This document shows, one piece after another, positions 33,174 to 43,681 of a stretch of 52,735 nucleotides of DNA. The DNA is from M3007 sp046299435 (GTDB taxonomy: Bacteria; Bacteroidota; Bacteroidia; Chitinophagales; Saprospiraceae). A model generated the notes under the pieces. That model ran no database searches. It was not told the origin of the DNA and worked only from the letters and a program-made list of their open reading frames with translations. Both the position numbers and the translations under genes were made by a program. Location: positions 1 through 52,735 of the forward strand of contig JBKBIC010000004.1 of assembly GCA_046299435.1 (NCBI GenBank). Reading direction: 5' to 3'. How positions within the stretch are numbered: position 1 is the stretch's first letter; the number at the start of each line of letters is the position of its first letter.

Positions 33174-34940
33174 TCATTTGTCCGCTTTGACCACCCTTCC
33201 CTTTGCCAGCACCCTTGCTCCGGCGGCCAGTTGCCAAAAATACACGCCCGGCGGCAGGCCCTCCGGCAGGCCCACCCGCGCCGTGACCGTGCCCGCCTCG
33301 AACGCCTCGGACAGGACTGGCCGCCCCGCCACGTCGAACAGCGACAGCCGCCCGCCCGCAGGCAGCGGGCCGGAAAGCCGCACCTCGAAATGGTCGGTGG
33401 CTGGGTTGGGCGACACGCTGGCCCGTAGGCCGGGCGCGGCCTCGTCGGTGCCGACGGTCGTGACCGTGACCCAGCGGCAAAAAGTGTCGGAGCCGTACTG
33501 GTTCGAGACGGTGAGGCAGACGTAGTAGTCGCCCGCCGTCGGGAAGGTGTGCGTCGGGTTACGCTCGTCGCTCTGGGTACCGTCGCCGAAGTCCCAGTGC
33601 CAAGTGTCTGGTTCATAGGCACTTAGGTCGCGGAAGACGACCGTGCGGAGGGCCTGCGCCTCGGGCCGCCAGCGCCAGTGCGCCCAGGGGCGGTTGTCGA
33701 GGCCGAGGGTGTCGCAGGGCGAGCCGTCAAGCGGGCCGAGGCGGTAGTTGGGCAGGTTGGGCAGGTCGAACTTGGGCTTCTGGAACTTGTACGCGCTGAT
33801 TTGCGGCTCACAGGCCGTGCCGAACTCGTCGGGGCTATGCACGACGTGCATGTGCCGGGTGCCGTTGCCGGTGGTGATGTAGATTTTCCCGTCGGGGGCC
33901 AGCTGCGACCAGCAGAGGTACTCGTACCCGCTCCAGCCGTCGTAGTGCGCCACGTCCTGCCGGGTGCTGGCCGGGTCGTCGCTTGTCAGGTCGAACTGCA
34001 TCAGGTCGAAAACATTGGTCAGGTACAGGTATTTTGAATTGGGTGAAATGGAAATCCCACTACAGTTCACATAGAATTCGCCGTTTAGGGTGGTATCCTG
34101 TACTTCGATATACTTGAAGTTGCTCAACATCCCCTCGCAACGGTCAAAGTCAAAGATGAACAGGTCATCGAGGTTGCTGTACCGGCTGTACTTGGAGCCG
34201 TCGGGTGAAAAAATGGCTTGACAGCAGACCGTCTGGTAGGTGCATTTGTTGCCGATGGCCTGCGAGTGGTGCAACGCGACACCCGAGGGCGACACGAGGA
34301 AGAAGCGGTAGATATTGGTGTTGTAAATCGGCACCACGACCCACCAATCCCGCCCGTTGGCGTGTTTCACGGCCTCAATTTGCCCGCCCGTAAGCGTGTC
34401 ATATAGTAGTGGCACGTTCTTTTCGACCACTCGGCCTAATCCGCCCTCGGCGTTCATGTCTATCAAGTTGTAACTAAGCCGGGCCGTATAGGCCACTATG
34501 GGCGAAATTGTTAGGTCGTAATAATTGCCATCAGTGATGTAATAATAAAACCCTGGCCTCTCGGGTGCGGGCAACAACATACTGGCATCAATAGTGCGGT
34601 ACGCGCCTTGGTTGACGCAAAACTCTTGATAGGCGTATCCGATATTGATTGAATCGCTATTCAATATCATTTCCCCGTCTTTTTCGTACATCTGGCACCC
34701 ATTGGTATAGATTTTCACTTCTCCGCCGTCGTCGCAGATGATGGCATTGGTGCCCACAAACTCTATGTTCCTGTCTTCGTAATTGAACTCCATTAAGTTG
34801 GGATTGAAATCGAACAGGATGTTGTCGGTGCCGGGCGTGTTCGGGTCGTAATCGTATCCCAGCACCCATTTGAAATCGTTGCGCTGGCCGTAGGCAGCGG
34901 AAAGCACCGCCCAGCAGGCCAGCAAAAGCGTCTTTTTCAT
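33174..34940 (-). CDS. Secreted WD40-like propeller protein with PKD domain and T9SS sorting domain
   Basis: The product has 588 residues. Signal peptide 1-18 (MKKTLLLACWAVLSAAYG), then a region of about 400 residues with propeller-like repeats (CQAIFSPDGSKYSRYS, SPNSKYLYLTNV, APDGKIYITTGNGT). A PKD domain follows (about 435-505, with FGDGTQSDERNPTHTF) and a C-terminal T9SS sorting domain (ASVSPNPATDHFEV ... LPPGVYFWQLAAG). It is exported and fixed to the cell surface. The frame continues upstream into the beta-helix gene, but the start at 34940 with its signal peptide and the out-of-frame join show that they are two genes. This one reads toward the 37-bp terminator. Confidence 0.88.
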   Translation of the reverse strand: MKKTLLLACWAVLSAAYGQRNDFKWVLGYDYDPNTPGTDNILFDFNPNLMEFNYEDRNIEFVGTNAIICDDGGEVKIYTNGCQMYEKDGEMILNSDSINIGYAYQEFCVNQGAYRTIDASMLLPAPERPGFYYYITDGNYYDLTISPIVAYTARLSYNLIDMNAEGGLGRVVEKNVPLLYDTLTGGQIEAVKHANGRDWWVVVPIYNTNIYRFFLVSPSGVALHHSQAIGNKCTYQTVCCQAIFSPDGSKYSRYSNLDDLFIFDFDRCEGMLSNFKYIEVQDTTLNGEFYVNCSGISISPNSKYLYLTNVFDLMQFDLTSDDPASTRQDVAHYDGWSGYEYLCWSQLAPDGKIYITTGNGTRHMHVVHSPDEFGTACEPQISAYKFQKPKFDLPNLPNYRLGPLDGSPCDTLGLDNRPWAHWRWRPEAQALRTVVFRDLSAYEPDTWHWDFGDGTQSDERNPTHTFPTAGDYYVCLTVSNQYGSDTFCRWVTVTTVGTDEAAPGLRASVSPNPATDHFEVRLSGPLPAGGRLSLFDVAGRPVLSEAFEAGTVTARVGLPEGLPPGVYFWQLAAGARVLAKGRVVKADK

Positions 34941-35010
34941 GGAAAAAAGAAAATAGGCCCAGCCCGCGCGAGGCGAGCTCGCACGGGCTGGGCAGGGTGA
35001 TGGAATGGAT

Positions 35011-38000
35011 TCAGCGGACGATGGAGAACTTGACCTGCGCCGGGCGGCGGCCTTCTTGGCGCACGAAGGCCGTGTACAGGTCAAGCCGGGGACGCGGAAC
35101 GTGCGCTCGGTGCCGACCGTGTGCAACACCAAGATGCCGCGCCCGTCGTACACATCCAGCTCATACGCACCAGGCATCAGGCCGGTCAGCGTGAACACTT
35201 CTTGCCCAGGGTTCGGGAAGACGGCAAGCCCTGTTGGGCGTTTGGTGCGGGTGTGGGCGGCGCGTTCTTCGATGTCCTGACACAGGTTGTCGTCGTCATA
35301 GATAGCCTCCTCGTTGTACGGGGCATAGAGGCTGCGGGCCTGATAGACGGCATCGCCGTCGGTGAGCGGGCAGGCAGCGGCGATGACAGCGAGGTCTTCC
35401 ACCTGTTGGCCCGACGGCTCGGCACCCGCCACCAGCGTCAAGAAAAACTCGTTGACAAACTGCTGGTTGAACTCCCACACTTCCGAAGGCACGATGTTGG
35501 CGTTTTGGGTAATCAGGGAGGACGCGGCCACTATACGCTCACTTTGCAAGCTATCGAGCAGGGCTTGGATGGCCGCGTCGTGGGTGCGGGCCGATTGGTA
35601 CAGCTGCTGGCGGGCGTTTTCGTCAATCGGGCTGGTGGCCTCGGCCTCGTTCATGGCGCGGATTTGTGCCATGAGGGTGTCCAATTCCGTCCGGTGTGTG
35701 CGGAGCGACGCGGAATCCGAGGCAGCCAGATGGAACAATTGCCCGATGCCCACCTCCACGTTGTAAAACTTGCCGATGTTGCCCTCGTTGCGGGTCTCGT
35801 AGAACAGCGGGTAGTCCTCGTTTTCGCCCATCATGCCTGCGCGTTCGCTCAACTGTGCGAACAGTTTGGCCTCCAATTTGGCGACTCCGGCGGGCAGCAG
35901 CCCGGCAGCGGCGGTGCGCCCGGCAGCGATTTCGCCGCTCAACCAGTCGCTTTCGCTCGCCGGCCCTCCGGCGGGCGGCGGGCAGTTCGGGTTGCAAGTG
36001 TGGTTGGTCTGGCAGTTGGGCACATTTTCAGTGAACCAGTTGGCGGGTGGATTTTTGGTAGGATTTAAGGTTGGGCAGTTACTATTGTCCGAGACAAAAA
36101 ACCTTGATAGACCCCAGATAGCAGCCTTGCTGCTCCAATGCTTGGCTCCAGTGCGGGTAGTGGTGGGCGCAAATTCGTTGACCTCCCATTGGTTGCCGTT
36201 GCCGCTCTGGGCGGTACCCTGCTGGCCGATGGTCACTTGGTTGTTGGCGGCGGCACCGCCGTTTTCGGTGCCGAGTGCCAGGCCGTAGCGGTGGTTGCCG
36301 ATGGCGTTGGCTTTCATGTCAATATCGAGCGCGGCATCGAAGAACTGCATCCCGTAGTAGGTATTGTCGGCGGTATTGCAGAGGAAATCGTTGGTGCGGC
36401 CGCTGGCGGAGTAGTAGCCTTTGGTGGAGCCGGGGAAAAGGTTGTCGTTGCCGCCGTTGTTGAGCGTGACCAAGTTGCACTCGATTTTGGAGTCGCGCAC
36501 GTCTTGGAGGCGGATGCCTTCGGCGTCGGGTTGTGTGGTGTTGGCGACGGAAACGGTGTTTCGGAGCATCCAATATTTGTTGCCCGAAGTTGCCTTGATG
36601 CCTTGCCGGGCACTCTGCATATTGATGGTGTTATCCTGCAAACGCCAATGAAGCGAGTGTGTGGAATTGAGCGGGAATTCCTCGAACCCGACTCCGACGG
36701 AATTTGTGTTGTTGCCGTTGATGACGATGCTGTTGTCCCGTATGCCCTGGCTGTGCGGGTCAATGCGCCCGTTCATGTTGGTGCGGATGCCGTGGAAGGA
36801 TGCCTCGATTCGGTTGCTGCGGATGGTTGCCTCCGGCGAGGTGTTGCGGATTAGGAAAATACCCGTGTTGGTGTTGGTCATGCGGCAATTGGTGATGTTG
36901 ATGCCGTATGCGTTTGTGCAAATGATGGAGGTCGGGCACAAATCAAAAGCTCGGAAAGAGTTGGCAAGCCCGCCGAAACCCGTGACGGTGAGGTTGTTTT
37001 TACCTGAAAAATAAATCCCGGCTTGGTTGATGTCGCTGAAAAACGAGGTCAGCAAATCCAACGTGGTGTTGGTGGCTTGCACACCGTAGGTCGCAATCCG
37101 GCGGTAAATATTGGACGAGGCAAGCACCACGCCCGCGTTCCGCAAATCTATCCCAAAGAGCGGGCGCGGGTAGCCAATCGTGCCCCCGCCGAGCGGCTTC
37201 AGCCGTATTTCCGCCCCGTCCACGAGCCATGCCCCGAAGGTGTTGGTCGTGCAAACGGGCATGGCCGGTGGCGCGGTGGCCGTGCCAGCGTTGCCGTCGA
37301 GTTTGATGCCCGTGATATTATTGAAGAATCTGCTGCCGCCCGCCCGGAGCGTCCCCCCTCTTTGCACGGTCACGGCGGTCACAGCATCGCGCACTTCGGC
37401 CCCGGTCATGACCACCGTGCCAGAGTTCTGAATGATTATGCCGCCGTGCAGCAGCTCGCAGCCGACGACATCGGCCGAAAGGACGGAGAGTGTGGCCCCG
37501 CCATTGACCGTGATGGTACGGCCCGGCTGCACGAAGACCCTGCCCCGGCGGACGCTGCCGTTGGGCAGCATGGTGAAATCGAAGCAGAAGTTTGAGTTGA
37601 TGGTAAGGTTGCCTGTTATCATAAAGTCCTTGTTGACATTTGAAGCCGTGTTGCAAATCGCCGATGCCGGGAACAAAGCCGTCGTCAGGGCGGTGCCTAT
37701 GTTTCCGCTCAACTCGTAGAACGAATCCGATAGTGCCAAGCCGAAGTAAGTATTCTCGTGTGAAGCCACCCCAAACACTTGGAATCTGGCGGGCGTGTTT
37801 GCGACGGTGATGGTGAATGAAAACGGGTTTGAGAGTGGGATTTCGGCGGCAGTTTTGGCTGGCACTGTGACCGTAGTGCTGTACTGTGCAAAGACCACCC
37901 CTCCGATGGTGATGTTGGCTAATTGCGTCCAACCTGTGTTGCTGCCCGATGGAGCCATGTTGGTGCTTTCAATCTGCACCCGCACTTCGCGCGTCCCCGG

Positions 38001-38272
38001 GGTCTCGGTCGGGTTGAAGAGGCAAGGTGTGATGATGGCTGGTTCGCAACTAACCGCCGGGGTCACGCTGCCCGCGTTTCCGCCTACGAGCTGGTTAGGG
38101 TCTGTGACCAATAGAGTCGTGGTGGCCCCGACCCGAACCTTCACACTCGAAACGAAGGTTTGCCCCCCCCATTCTGCCAGAATGACAGTAGAAAGGCAAG
38201 GATTGGCAGGAGTTTTAGGGTGTGGGCTTTTTGCCGCGAGGTATGGGCGGCGAGTTGTTTAAGGAAATTCAT
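35011..38272 (-). pseudogene. Right-handed beta-helix surface protein with T9SS sorting domain, two frameshifts
   Basis: The ancestral product has about 1080 residues. It begins at the ATG at 38272 with an n-region and hydrophobic signal (LKLLPILAFLLSFWQ). At a G8 tract on the coding strand (38163-38170) the frame is off by one; with nine G (or six) it continues as QTFVSSVKVRVG and the rest reads open. The body has beta-helix (NosD/pectate-lyase-like) repeats with many N and T residues, then a T9SS sorting-domain start (LAVFPNPGQEVFTLT). Near 35084 a second shift occurs: the true end, LYTAFVRQEGRR ... FSIVR, lies in another frame and stops at 35011. Function of the intact protein is probably carbohydrate binding or adhesion. 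A sequencing error in the G tract cannot be excluded. Confidence 0.7.
38163..38170 (-). repeat. G8 homopolymer in the N-terminal region of the beta-helix gene
   Basis: Eight C on the plus strand (eight G in the coding sense) follow codon 34 of the beta-helix gene. The count is one short of the number that keeps the signal peptide in frame with the body. Confidence 0.9.
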
Positions 38273-38471
38273 GTAAATGAATTTAAAAGGTTAAAAAATG
38301 TGTTGCCGTTGGAGGTTAGCCAACGGCCTGTAAGTTGGGTCGGTTCGCATGACCAAATCAACAAGGCATTATTATTATTTCGTGAACGAGGCCCGGTATT
38401 GTGTGGATGGTTTTTCGGGATAATTTCGCGGCCCGGCCATGGTGCCGATGTCCACCACCAAACACAATCCA

Positions 38472-39824
38472 ATGGAGCATAAAAACGAAAAAGCAGTCGT
38501 CGTCGGGGCAGGGTTGGTCGGCTCATTGTGGGCCATTTTCCTCGCCCGACGCGGCCACGAAGTCCATGTTTTTGAACGCCGCCCCGATATGCGCGAGGCC
38601 GGGTACGCGGGCGGGCGCAGTATCAACTTGGCCGTCAGCCACCGGGCAATGGAAGCCATGCGCCAAGCGGGCATTTCCGAACGGCTCAGCCACGCGGCCA
38701 TTGCCATGCCGGGCCGCATGATGCACGCCGTCGGCGGCGAATTGACCTACCAGCCTTATGGCAAAGAGGGTCAGGCTATTTATTCCGTCTCGCGGGGCGG
38801 CTTGAACTTGGATCTACTGAAATTGGCCGCCGAGTTCCCGAACGTCCACTTGCACTTCAACCACCGCTGCCTTGATGTGGATTTGCAGCAGCCCGTCATC
38901 ACGTTTTTGGACGAGCGCACCGGCGAGCGAAAAACGGTGGACGCGCCCCTGATTTTCGGCACCGACGGGGCGTTTTCGGCTGTCCGCTACGCCATGCAGC
39001 GCACCGATAGGTTCAATTACCACCAGCAATACATCGAGCACGGGTACAAGGAACTGACCATCCCGGCGGGCGCGGGCGGCGCGTTCCGCATGGACAAGGC
39101 GGCCTTGCACATCTGGCCGCGCGGCAATTTCATGCTCATCGCGCTGCCGAACGCCGACGGCAGTTTCACCTGCACGCTGTTCCTGCCGTTCGAGGGCGAG
39201 GTGTCGTTCGAGCACCTGAAGACCGACGAGGCGGTGCTGGCCTTTTTCCAACGCTATTTCCCGGATGCCATCCCGCTGATGCCCACGCTGTTGGAGGATT
39301 TCCGCGAAAACCCGATTTCGTCGCTCGTCACCGTGCGCTGCTCCCCTTGGCAGTGGCAAAACCGGATGGTGCTGCTCGGCGATTCGGCCCACGCCATCGT
39401 GCCGTTTTATGGCCAGGGCATGAACGCGGGCTTTGAGGATTGCGCCATTTTGGATGCCATGTTGGACGAAAACGGCGGCGACTGGGCCAAGACCATCCCG
39501 GCCTTTGCCGCCCGCCGCGTGGCCGACGGCGATGCGATTTTGGAACTCGCGCTGCGGAATTTCATCGAAATGCGCGACTTGGTGGGCGACCCCAAGTTCC
39601 TGCTCCGCAAAAAAATCGCCGCCCATTTGCACGAAAAATACCCGCAGCGGTTCATGCCCGTCTATTCGATGGTCTCGTTTTCGAGCACGCCCTACCACTT
39701 GGCCTTGCAGGAGGACGACCGCCAAAACCAGATGTTCCGCGAGATTTTGGCACTCGAAAACCTCGAAGCCAACTGGCAGGACAACCCGCAGGTGGAGGCC
39801 ATTTTCCGAAACTGGTACCCATGA
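38472..39824 (+). CDS. kmo: Kynurenine 3-monooxygenase
   Basis: The product has 450 residues, the normal length. It is an FAD-dependent aromatic hydroxylase with the N-terminal GAGLVGSLWAIFLARRGHEVHVFERRP Rossmann fold, the KMO signature RSINLAVS shortly after, and the second FAD-binding segment VLLGDSAHAIVPFYGQGMNAGFEDC. It hydroxylates kynurenine to 3-hydroxykynurenine with NADPH and O2, in aerobic tryptophan catabolism. The ATG at 38472 is chosen because homology begins directly; two other in-frame ATG lie 24 and 33 nt upstream and cannot be excluded. A kynurenine-formamidase-like gene at 3379 would supply the preceding step; kynureninase is not in the window. Confidence 0.95.
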   Translation: MEHKNEKAVVVGAGLVGSLWAIFLARRGHEVHVFERRPDMREAGYAGGRSINLAVSHRAMEAMRQAGISERLSHAAIAMPGRMMHAVGGELTYQPYGKEGQAIYSVSRGGLNLDLLKLAAEFPNVHLHFNHRCLDVDLQQPVITFLDERTGERKTVDAPLIFGTDGAFSAVRYAMQRTDRFNYHQQYIEHGYKELTIPAGAGGAFRMDKAALHIWPRGNFMLIALPNADGSFTCTLFLPFEGEVSFEHLKTDEAVLAFFQRYFPDAIPLMPTLLEDFRENPISSLVTVRCSPWQWQNRMVLLGDSAHAIVPFYGQGMNAGFEDCAILDAMLDENGGDWAKTIPAFAARRVADGDAILELALRNFIEMRDLVGDPKFLLRKKIAAHLHEKYPQRFMPVYSMVSFSSTPYHLALQEDDRQNQMFREILALENLEANWQDNPQVEAIFRNWYP

Positions 39825-39920
39825 GATGATTGACGATTGGCGAATTGCGATTTACGAATGGCGGGTGCGCCGCACGGGGCGGTCAATCGCAATTCGTCAG
39901 TCGTAAATCGCCAATCGTAT
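39825..39920. repeat. Self-complementary word array (CGATTGGCG/CGCCAATCG)
   Basis: Directly after the kmo stop codon come words such as GATTGACGATTGGCGAATTG, then after a G+C-rich spacer the complements TCAATCGCAATTCG and CGTAAATCGCCAATCG. The complements end 80 bp before the next start codon. Confidence 0.75.
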
Positions 39921-39999
39921 TTTTTGTGGCGAACATCCAACGGAGTTTTCCCCGAATTTGCCGCACGTTTCCTGACAACTGAAAAAACATCTGTTCGCC

Positions 40000-42900
40000 A
40001 TGCGCCATTTTTTTGAAGGCCAAAACCCCGGTGCCGGAGGCCGACGGTTTTCGTCGCTCGTTCCCGGCCTATGTCTTTTCGCCTTTTACTTTTTGCCCTT
40101 TGCCGCACCGGGCCAGACGGTGCAGACCACTTTCGGCAAAAACCGGGTGCAGTACCACAAACAGTTCGAGGATTGGCTGTACTACGAAACGCCCAATTTC
40201 ACGACCTACTGGTACGGCGCGGCGCGCAACGTCGGGCAATCCGCCCTGCAAATGGCCGAAATGGACTTCGTGGCCGTGCAGCAATTCCTCGAATACCCGG
40301 TGACGACCAAGCTGGAAATCATCGTGTTCAGCGACCTTACCGACCTGAAACAGAGCAACTTAGGCGAAGGCGAGCTGCTCCAACGGCGCACCCCCATCGC
40401 AGCGGACAAGTGGCTGCCCGGCGGCATCCTGCCCACGCTCGGCAGCAGCACGACCTCGGCGGAGGTGACGGTCTTGGGCAGCAAAATCCTGTGCTATTTC
40501 GACGGCGACCACAATCACCTCCGCGCCCAAATCCGCGAAGGCATCGCGGCGGTCATCCTGAACAGTATGCTGTACGGCGACAATTTTCAGGAGGTCGTGC
40601 AAAACGCCGTGCTGCTCAACCTCCCCGTTTGGTTCACCGACGGCCTCGTCGCCTACTGCGGCGAAAACTGGAACGAGGAACTCGACAACCAACTCCGCGA
40701 CCTCTCCCTTTCCGGCAAATACAAGGACTTCGACAAGCTTGCCCGCGATTACCCGCGCTTGGCCGGCCACGCATTTTGGTACTACATCGGGCTGCACTAC
40801 GGCAAGGGCACCGTCTCCAACCTGCTCTACCTCACGCGCATCAACCGCAGCGTGGACGCGGGGTTCCTGTACGTCCTCGGCGGCGGCTACCATCGCACGA
40901 CGGGCGCAATGCTCGACTATTTCCGAAAACGCTACCGCGAAGAAGCCCAAATCACGAAACGCCCCGACAAATCCGACCTCCTCACGGTCAAGAACAAACG
41001 CAAACTGCCGCTGTACCAACTCAAAATCAGCCCCGACGGCAAGCAAATCGCATGGGTCAGCAACGACATCGGGCGGTGGCGCGTGTGGGTGCAGGATTTG
41101 AACACAGGCAAACGCCGCCAAGTGCTGCGCGGCGGCTCGCGCAATGCCATCCAAACCACCGACTACAACTACCCGTTGCTGGCTTGGAACCCTGACAATC
41201 AACGACTTGCGGTGGCCTACGAACGCCGCGACGTGATTCGCATGACCATTTTGGACGCGGAAAAACCGGGCAAAAAAGAACACTTCGTCTTCCCGAAAGA
41301 CTACCAACGCTTGTTCAGCATGGACTTCGCCAACCCGGTGGACATGGTTTTTTCAGCAGCGTCGAGCGGCTTTTCCGACCTGTTTTTGTACCACACCGTC
41401 ACGCGCTCCTCCGAGCGGCTGACCCAAGATTTCTGGGACGATTTGGACGCGACGGTCGTGCGGCTCGACGGCAAGCCGGGCATCCTGTTTGCCAGCAACC
41501 GCCTTTCCGACACGCTCGCGCCGCAGCGCTTGGACACGGTGCTGCCACTCACGCATTTCGATATTTTCTACTTCGACCTGCAAACGCGCAGCCGCGAGCT
41601 CGTCCGCGTGAGCAACACGCCCCATGCCGACGAACGCGCCCCGCTCGGCATTGACAGCGCGTACTTCACATTTTTGAGCAACGAAAGCGGCGTTTTCAAC
41701 CGCCAAGCAGGCTATTTGCAGCCGTACACGGCCTATTTCCAGAAGTTGTTTTTCCTGCGCGACGGCGCGGAAGTCAAAGCCCTCGTGCCCGAAATGCCCG
41801 GCGAATGGCCCCTGAAAGACGCGCTCGCCGTGCTGCCACCAGTGGACACGGTGATGAAATACTTGGACACGGCCTCGATTGACAGCACGCGCATCGTGCC
41901 CGTCATCAAAAAACGCCCGTTCACCTACAACCAAACGAACCTCGACCGCAGCATCCGCGAGCACAGCCTTTCGCCGCGCACGGGCAAGCTGGCCGAAATC
42001 GTCTGGCGCGACGGGCGTTTCGATTTTTACCTCAAAAAAATACAGCCCAAAGAATCGGCGGGCGCACGGCTCACCCGCTTCCGTGAGCTGACGCTCCGCA
42101 ACCTCGGCATCGCGCCGCCCGCAGTGCCAGATGAGTTGCCCGACGATTCCCCGACCAAGCCCGACCGAAGCGAACGGCAGGACACCGTGCGGCCCATCCC
42201 GCCCGGTTGGTATTTCCAAATGCCCGACCATTGGCCAGCCCCCAACGCGCAGCCGCCCGCCAAATCAAAATCGGACGAACAGGCTGAGGACGAGTCGGCG
42301 GACGTGCGTTTCCAGAATACAGAGGTCGTGCGGATTCAGCCAGAGGACGTGCGCCCCTCGCTCCAACTCGCTGCCAATCAAGAAGTTGTGCGGTTCAATC
42401 AATCGCGCATCGTGCCGTATCGCCTGAAATTCCGCACGGATTTCGTGTCCTCCAAAATGGACAACAGCCCGCTTTTCGAGGGCTTGGACTCGTATGCAGG
42501 TACGCCGCAGGCCCTGAACATCCCGCCCATCGGGTTGCTGGTGAAAGCCAATTTCAAGGATTTGATGGAGGATTATGTCGTGGAGGCGGGCTTCCGGCTG
42601 CCCGTGACTTTTGACGGCGCGTATTTTTACCTGTGGTTCGAAAACAAAAAAAAACGCCTCGACAAGCGCATCGCCCTCTACCGAAAAACCAACGTGAACG
42701 ACGCGGGGCCGTACCAAATCCGCAACATCGCGCTGCTCGGCCAGTACGAAGTAAAGTACCCATTCACCCAGTTTTTCAGCCTGCGGGCGATGGCGACGCT
42801 GCGGCAAGACAAGGCCCGGCTGCTTTCGAGCGACCTTTTTTCGCTGGACTATCCCGACCTGAACGAGCAACGCGCCGCACTCCGACTTTCGGCGGTGTAC

Positions 42901-43632
42901 GACAACACGGTGCAAGTGGACTTGAACATCCGCACGGGCACACGGGCAAAAATTTGGGCGGAGGCCGTCAAACGCTTCGAGTTCAACACCCAGCCTAAAT
43001 GGGACTTGAACTTCAACAGCGGCTACATGACCGTCATCGGTTTGGATGCACGGCACTACCAACCGATTGACCGCCGCAGCATCTTGGCGGTGCGGCTGGC
43101 GAGCATCACCTCGTTCGGCTCGGAGCGGATGCTGTACTTCCTCGGTGGCGAGGAGGGCGAGATTTTCCCGCGTTTCAACCAGAACATCCCCGTCCCGCAG
43201 GAGGGCAATTTTGCCTTCCAAGCCCTTGCCGCCCAGATGCGCGGCTTCAAACAGAACATCCGCAACGGCAACTCATTCGCGCTGCTGAACACCGAGGTGC
43301 GCGTCCCGATTTTTAAATACTTCTCCAACCGGCCCACGCTGGGCAATTTTTGGCGCAATTTCCAGCTCGTCGGCTTCTTCGATTGCGGCACCGCATGGCA
43401 GGGCCAAGACCCGTACTCCGGCGACAACCCGCTGAACACCGTCTATCTCTACAACCCGCCGACCGTAGCCGTGAAGGTCAATTACTTCCGCGACCCGCTC
43501 GTGGCCGGCTACGGCGCGGGCGTGCGGATGATGCTGTTCGGGATGTTCCTGCGCTTCGATTATGGCTGGGGCATAGAGACCCGCGTGGTGCAAGACCCGG
43601 TTTGGCACTTCGCGCTGGGCACGGATTTTTGA
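40000..43632 (+). CDS. TolB-type propeller plus BamA/TamA-like outer-membrane barrel protein
   Basis: The product has 1210 residues, with a signal peptide ending near residue 38 (FAFYFLPFAAPGQ). Residues about 40-330 resemble a gluzincin peptidase MA domain, including the LPVWFTDGLVAYCGE segment, but the HExxH zinc motif is replaced (REGIAAV), so it is probably a pseudopeptidase. A PD40/TolB-like propeller follows (about 335-620; ISPDGKQIAWVSND, WNPDNQRLAVAYE), then a linker and a C-terminal Omp85 barrel (about 800-1210) ending in FALGTDF with the terminal aromatic expected for outer-membrane insertion. Family members are annotated as TolB or BamA in Bacteroidota; their role in surface or secretion processes is unproven. 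It follows kmo by 175 bp. Confidence 0.85.
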   Translation: MRHFFEGQNPGAGGRRFSSLVPGLCLFAFYFLPFAAPGQTVQTTFGKNRVQYHKQFEDWLYYETPNFTTYWYGAARNVGQSALQMAEMDFVAVQQFLEYPVTTKLEIIVFSDLTDLKQSNLGEGELLQRRTPIAADKWLPGGILPTLGSSTTSAEVTVLGSKILCYFDGDHNHLRAQIREGIAAVILNSMLYGDNFQEVVQNAVLLNLPVWFTDGLVAYCGENWNEELDNQLRDLSLSGKYKDFDKLARDYPRLAGHAFWYYIGLHYGKGTVSNLLYLTRINRSVDAGFLYVLGGGYHRTTGAMLDYFRKRYREEAQITKRPDKSDLLTVKNKRKLPLYQLKISPDGKQIAWVSNDIGRWRVWVQDLNTGKRRQVLRGGSRNAIQTTDYNYPLLAWNPDNQRLAVAYERRDVIRMTILDAEKPGKKEHFVFPKDYQRLFSMDFANPVDMVFSAASSGFSDLFLYHTVTRSSERLTQDFWDDLDATVVRLDGKPGILFASNRLSDTLAPQRLDTVLPLTHFDIFYFDLQTRSRELVRVSNTPHADERAPLGIDSAYFTFLSNESGVFNRQAGYLQPYTAYFQKLFFLRDGAEVKALVPEMPGEWPLKDALAVLPPVDTVMKYLDTASIDSTRIVPVIKKRPFTYNQTNLDRSIREHSLSPRTGKLAEIVWRDGRFDFYLKKIQPKESAGARLTRFRELTLRNLGIAPPAVPDELPDDSPTKPDRSERQDTVRPIPPGWYFQMPDHWPAPNAQPPAKSKSDEQAEDESADVRFQNTEVVRIQPEDVRPSLQLAANQEVVRFNQSRIVPYRLKFRTDFVSSKMDNSPLFEGLDSYAGTPQALNIPPIGLLVKANFKDLMEDYVVEAGFRLPVTFDGAYFYLWFENKKKRLDKRIALYRKTNVNDAGPYQIRNIALLGQYEVKYPFTQFFSLRAMATLRQDKARLLSSDLFSLDYPDLNEQRAALRLSAVYDNTVQVDLNIRTGTRAKIWAEAVKRFEFNTQPKWDLNFNSGYMTVIGLDARHYQPIDRRSILAVRLASITSFGSERMLYFLGGEEGEIFPRFNQNIPVPQEGNFAFQALAAQMRGFKQNIRNGNSFALLNTEVRVPIFKYFSNRPTLGNFWRNFQLVGFFDCGTAWQGQDPYSGDNPLNTVYLYNPPTVAVKVNYFRDPLVAGYGAGVRMMLFGMFLRFDYGWGIETRVVQDPVWHFALGTDF

Positions 43633-43681
43633 GCCTTAACCCATTTGAAATCAAGAGTTTAACCCTTCCTGTGTCCCAACT

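Noticed and set aside
33174..38144. One 1656-residue protein as read in a single frame
   Set aside because: The middle of this frame is basic, low-complexity translation of a frameshifted sorting domain followed by a fresh signal peptide, so it is two genes.
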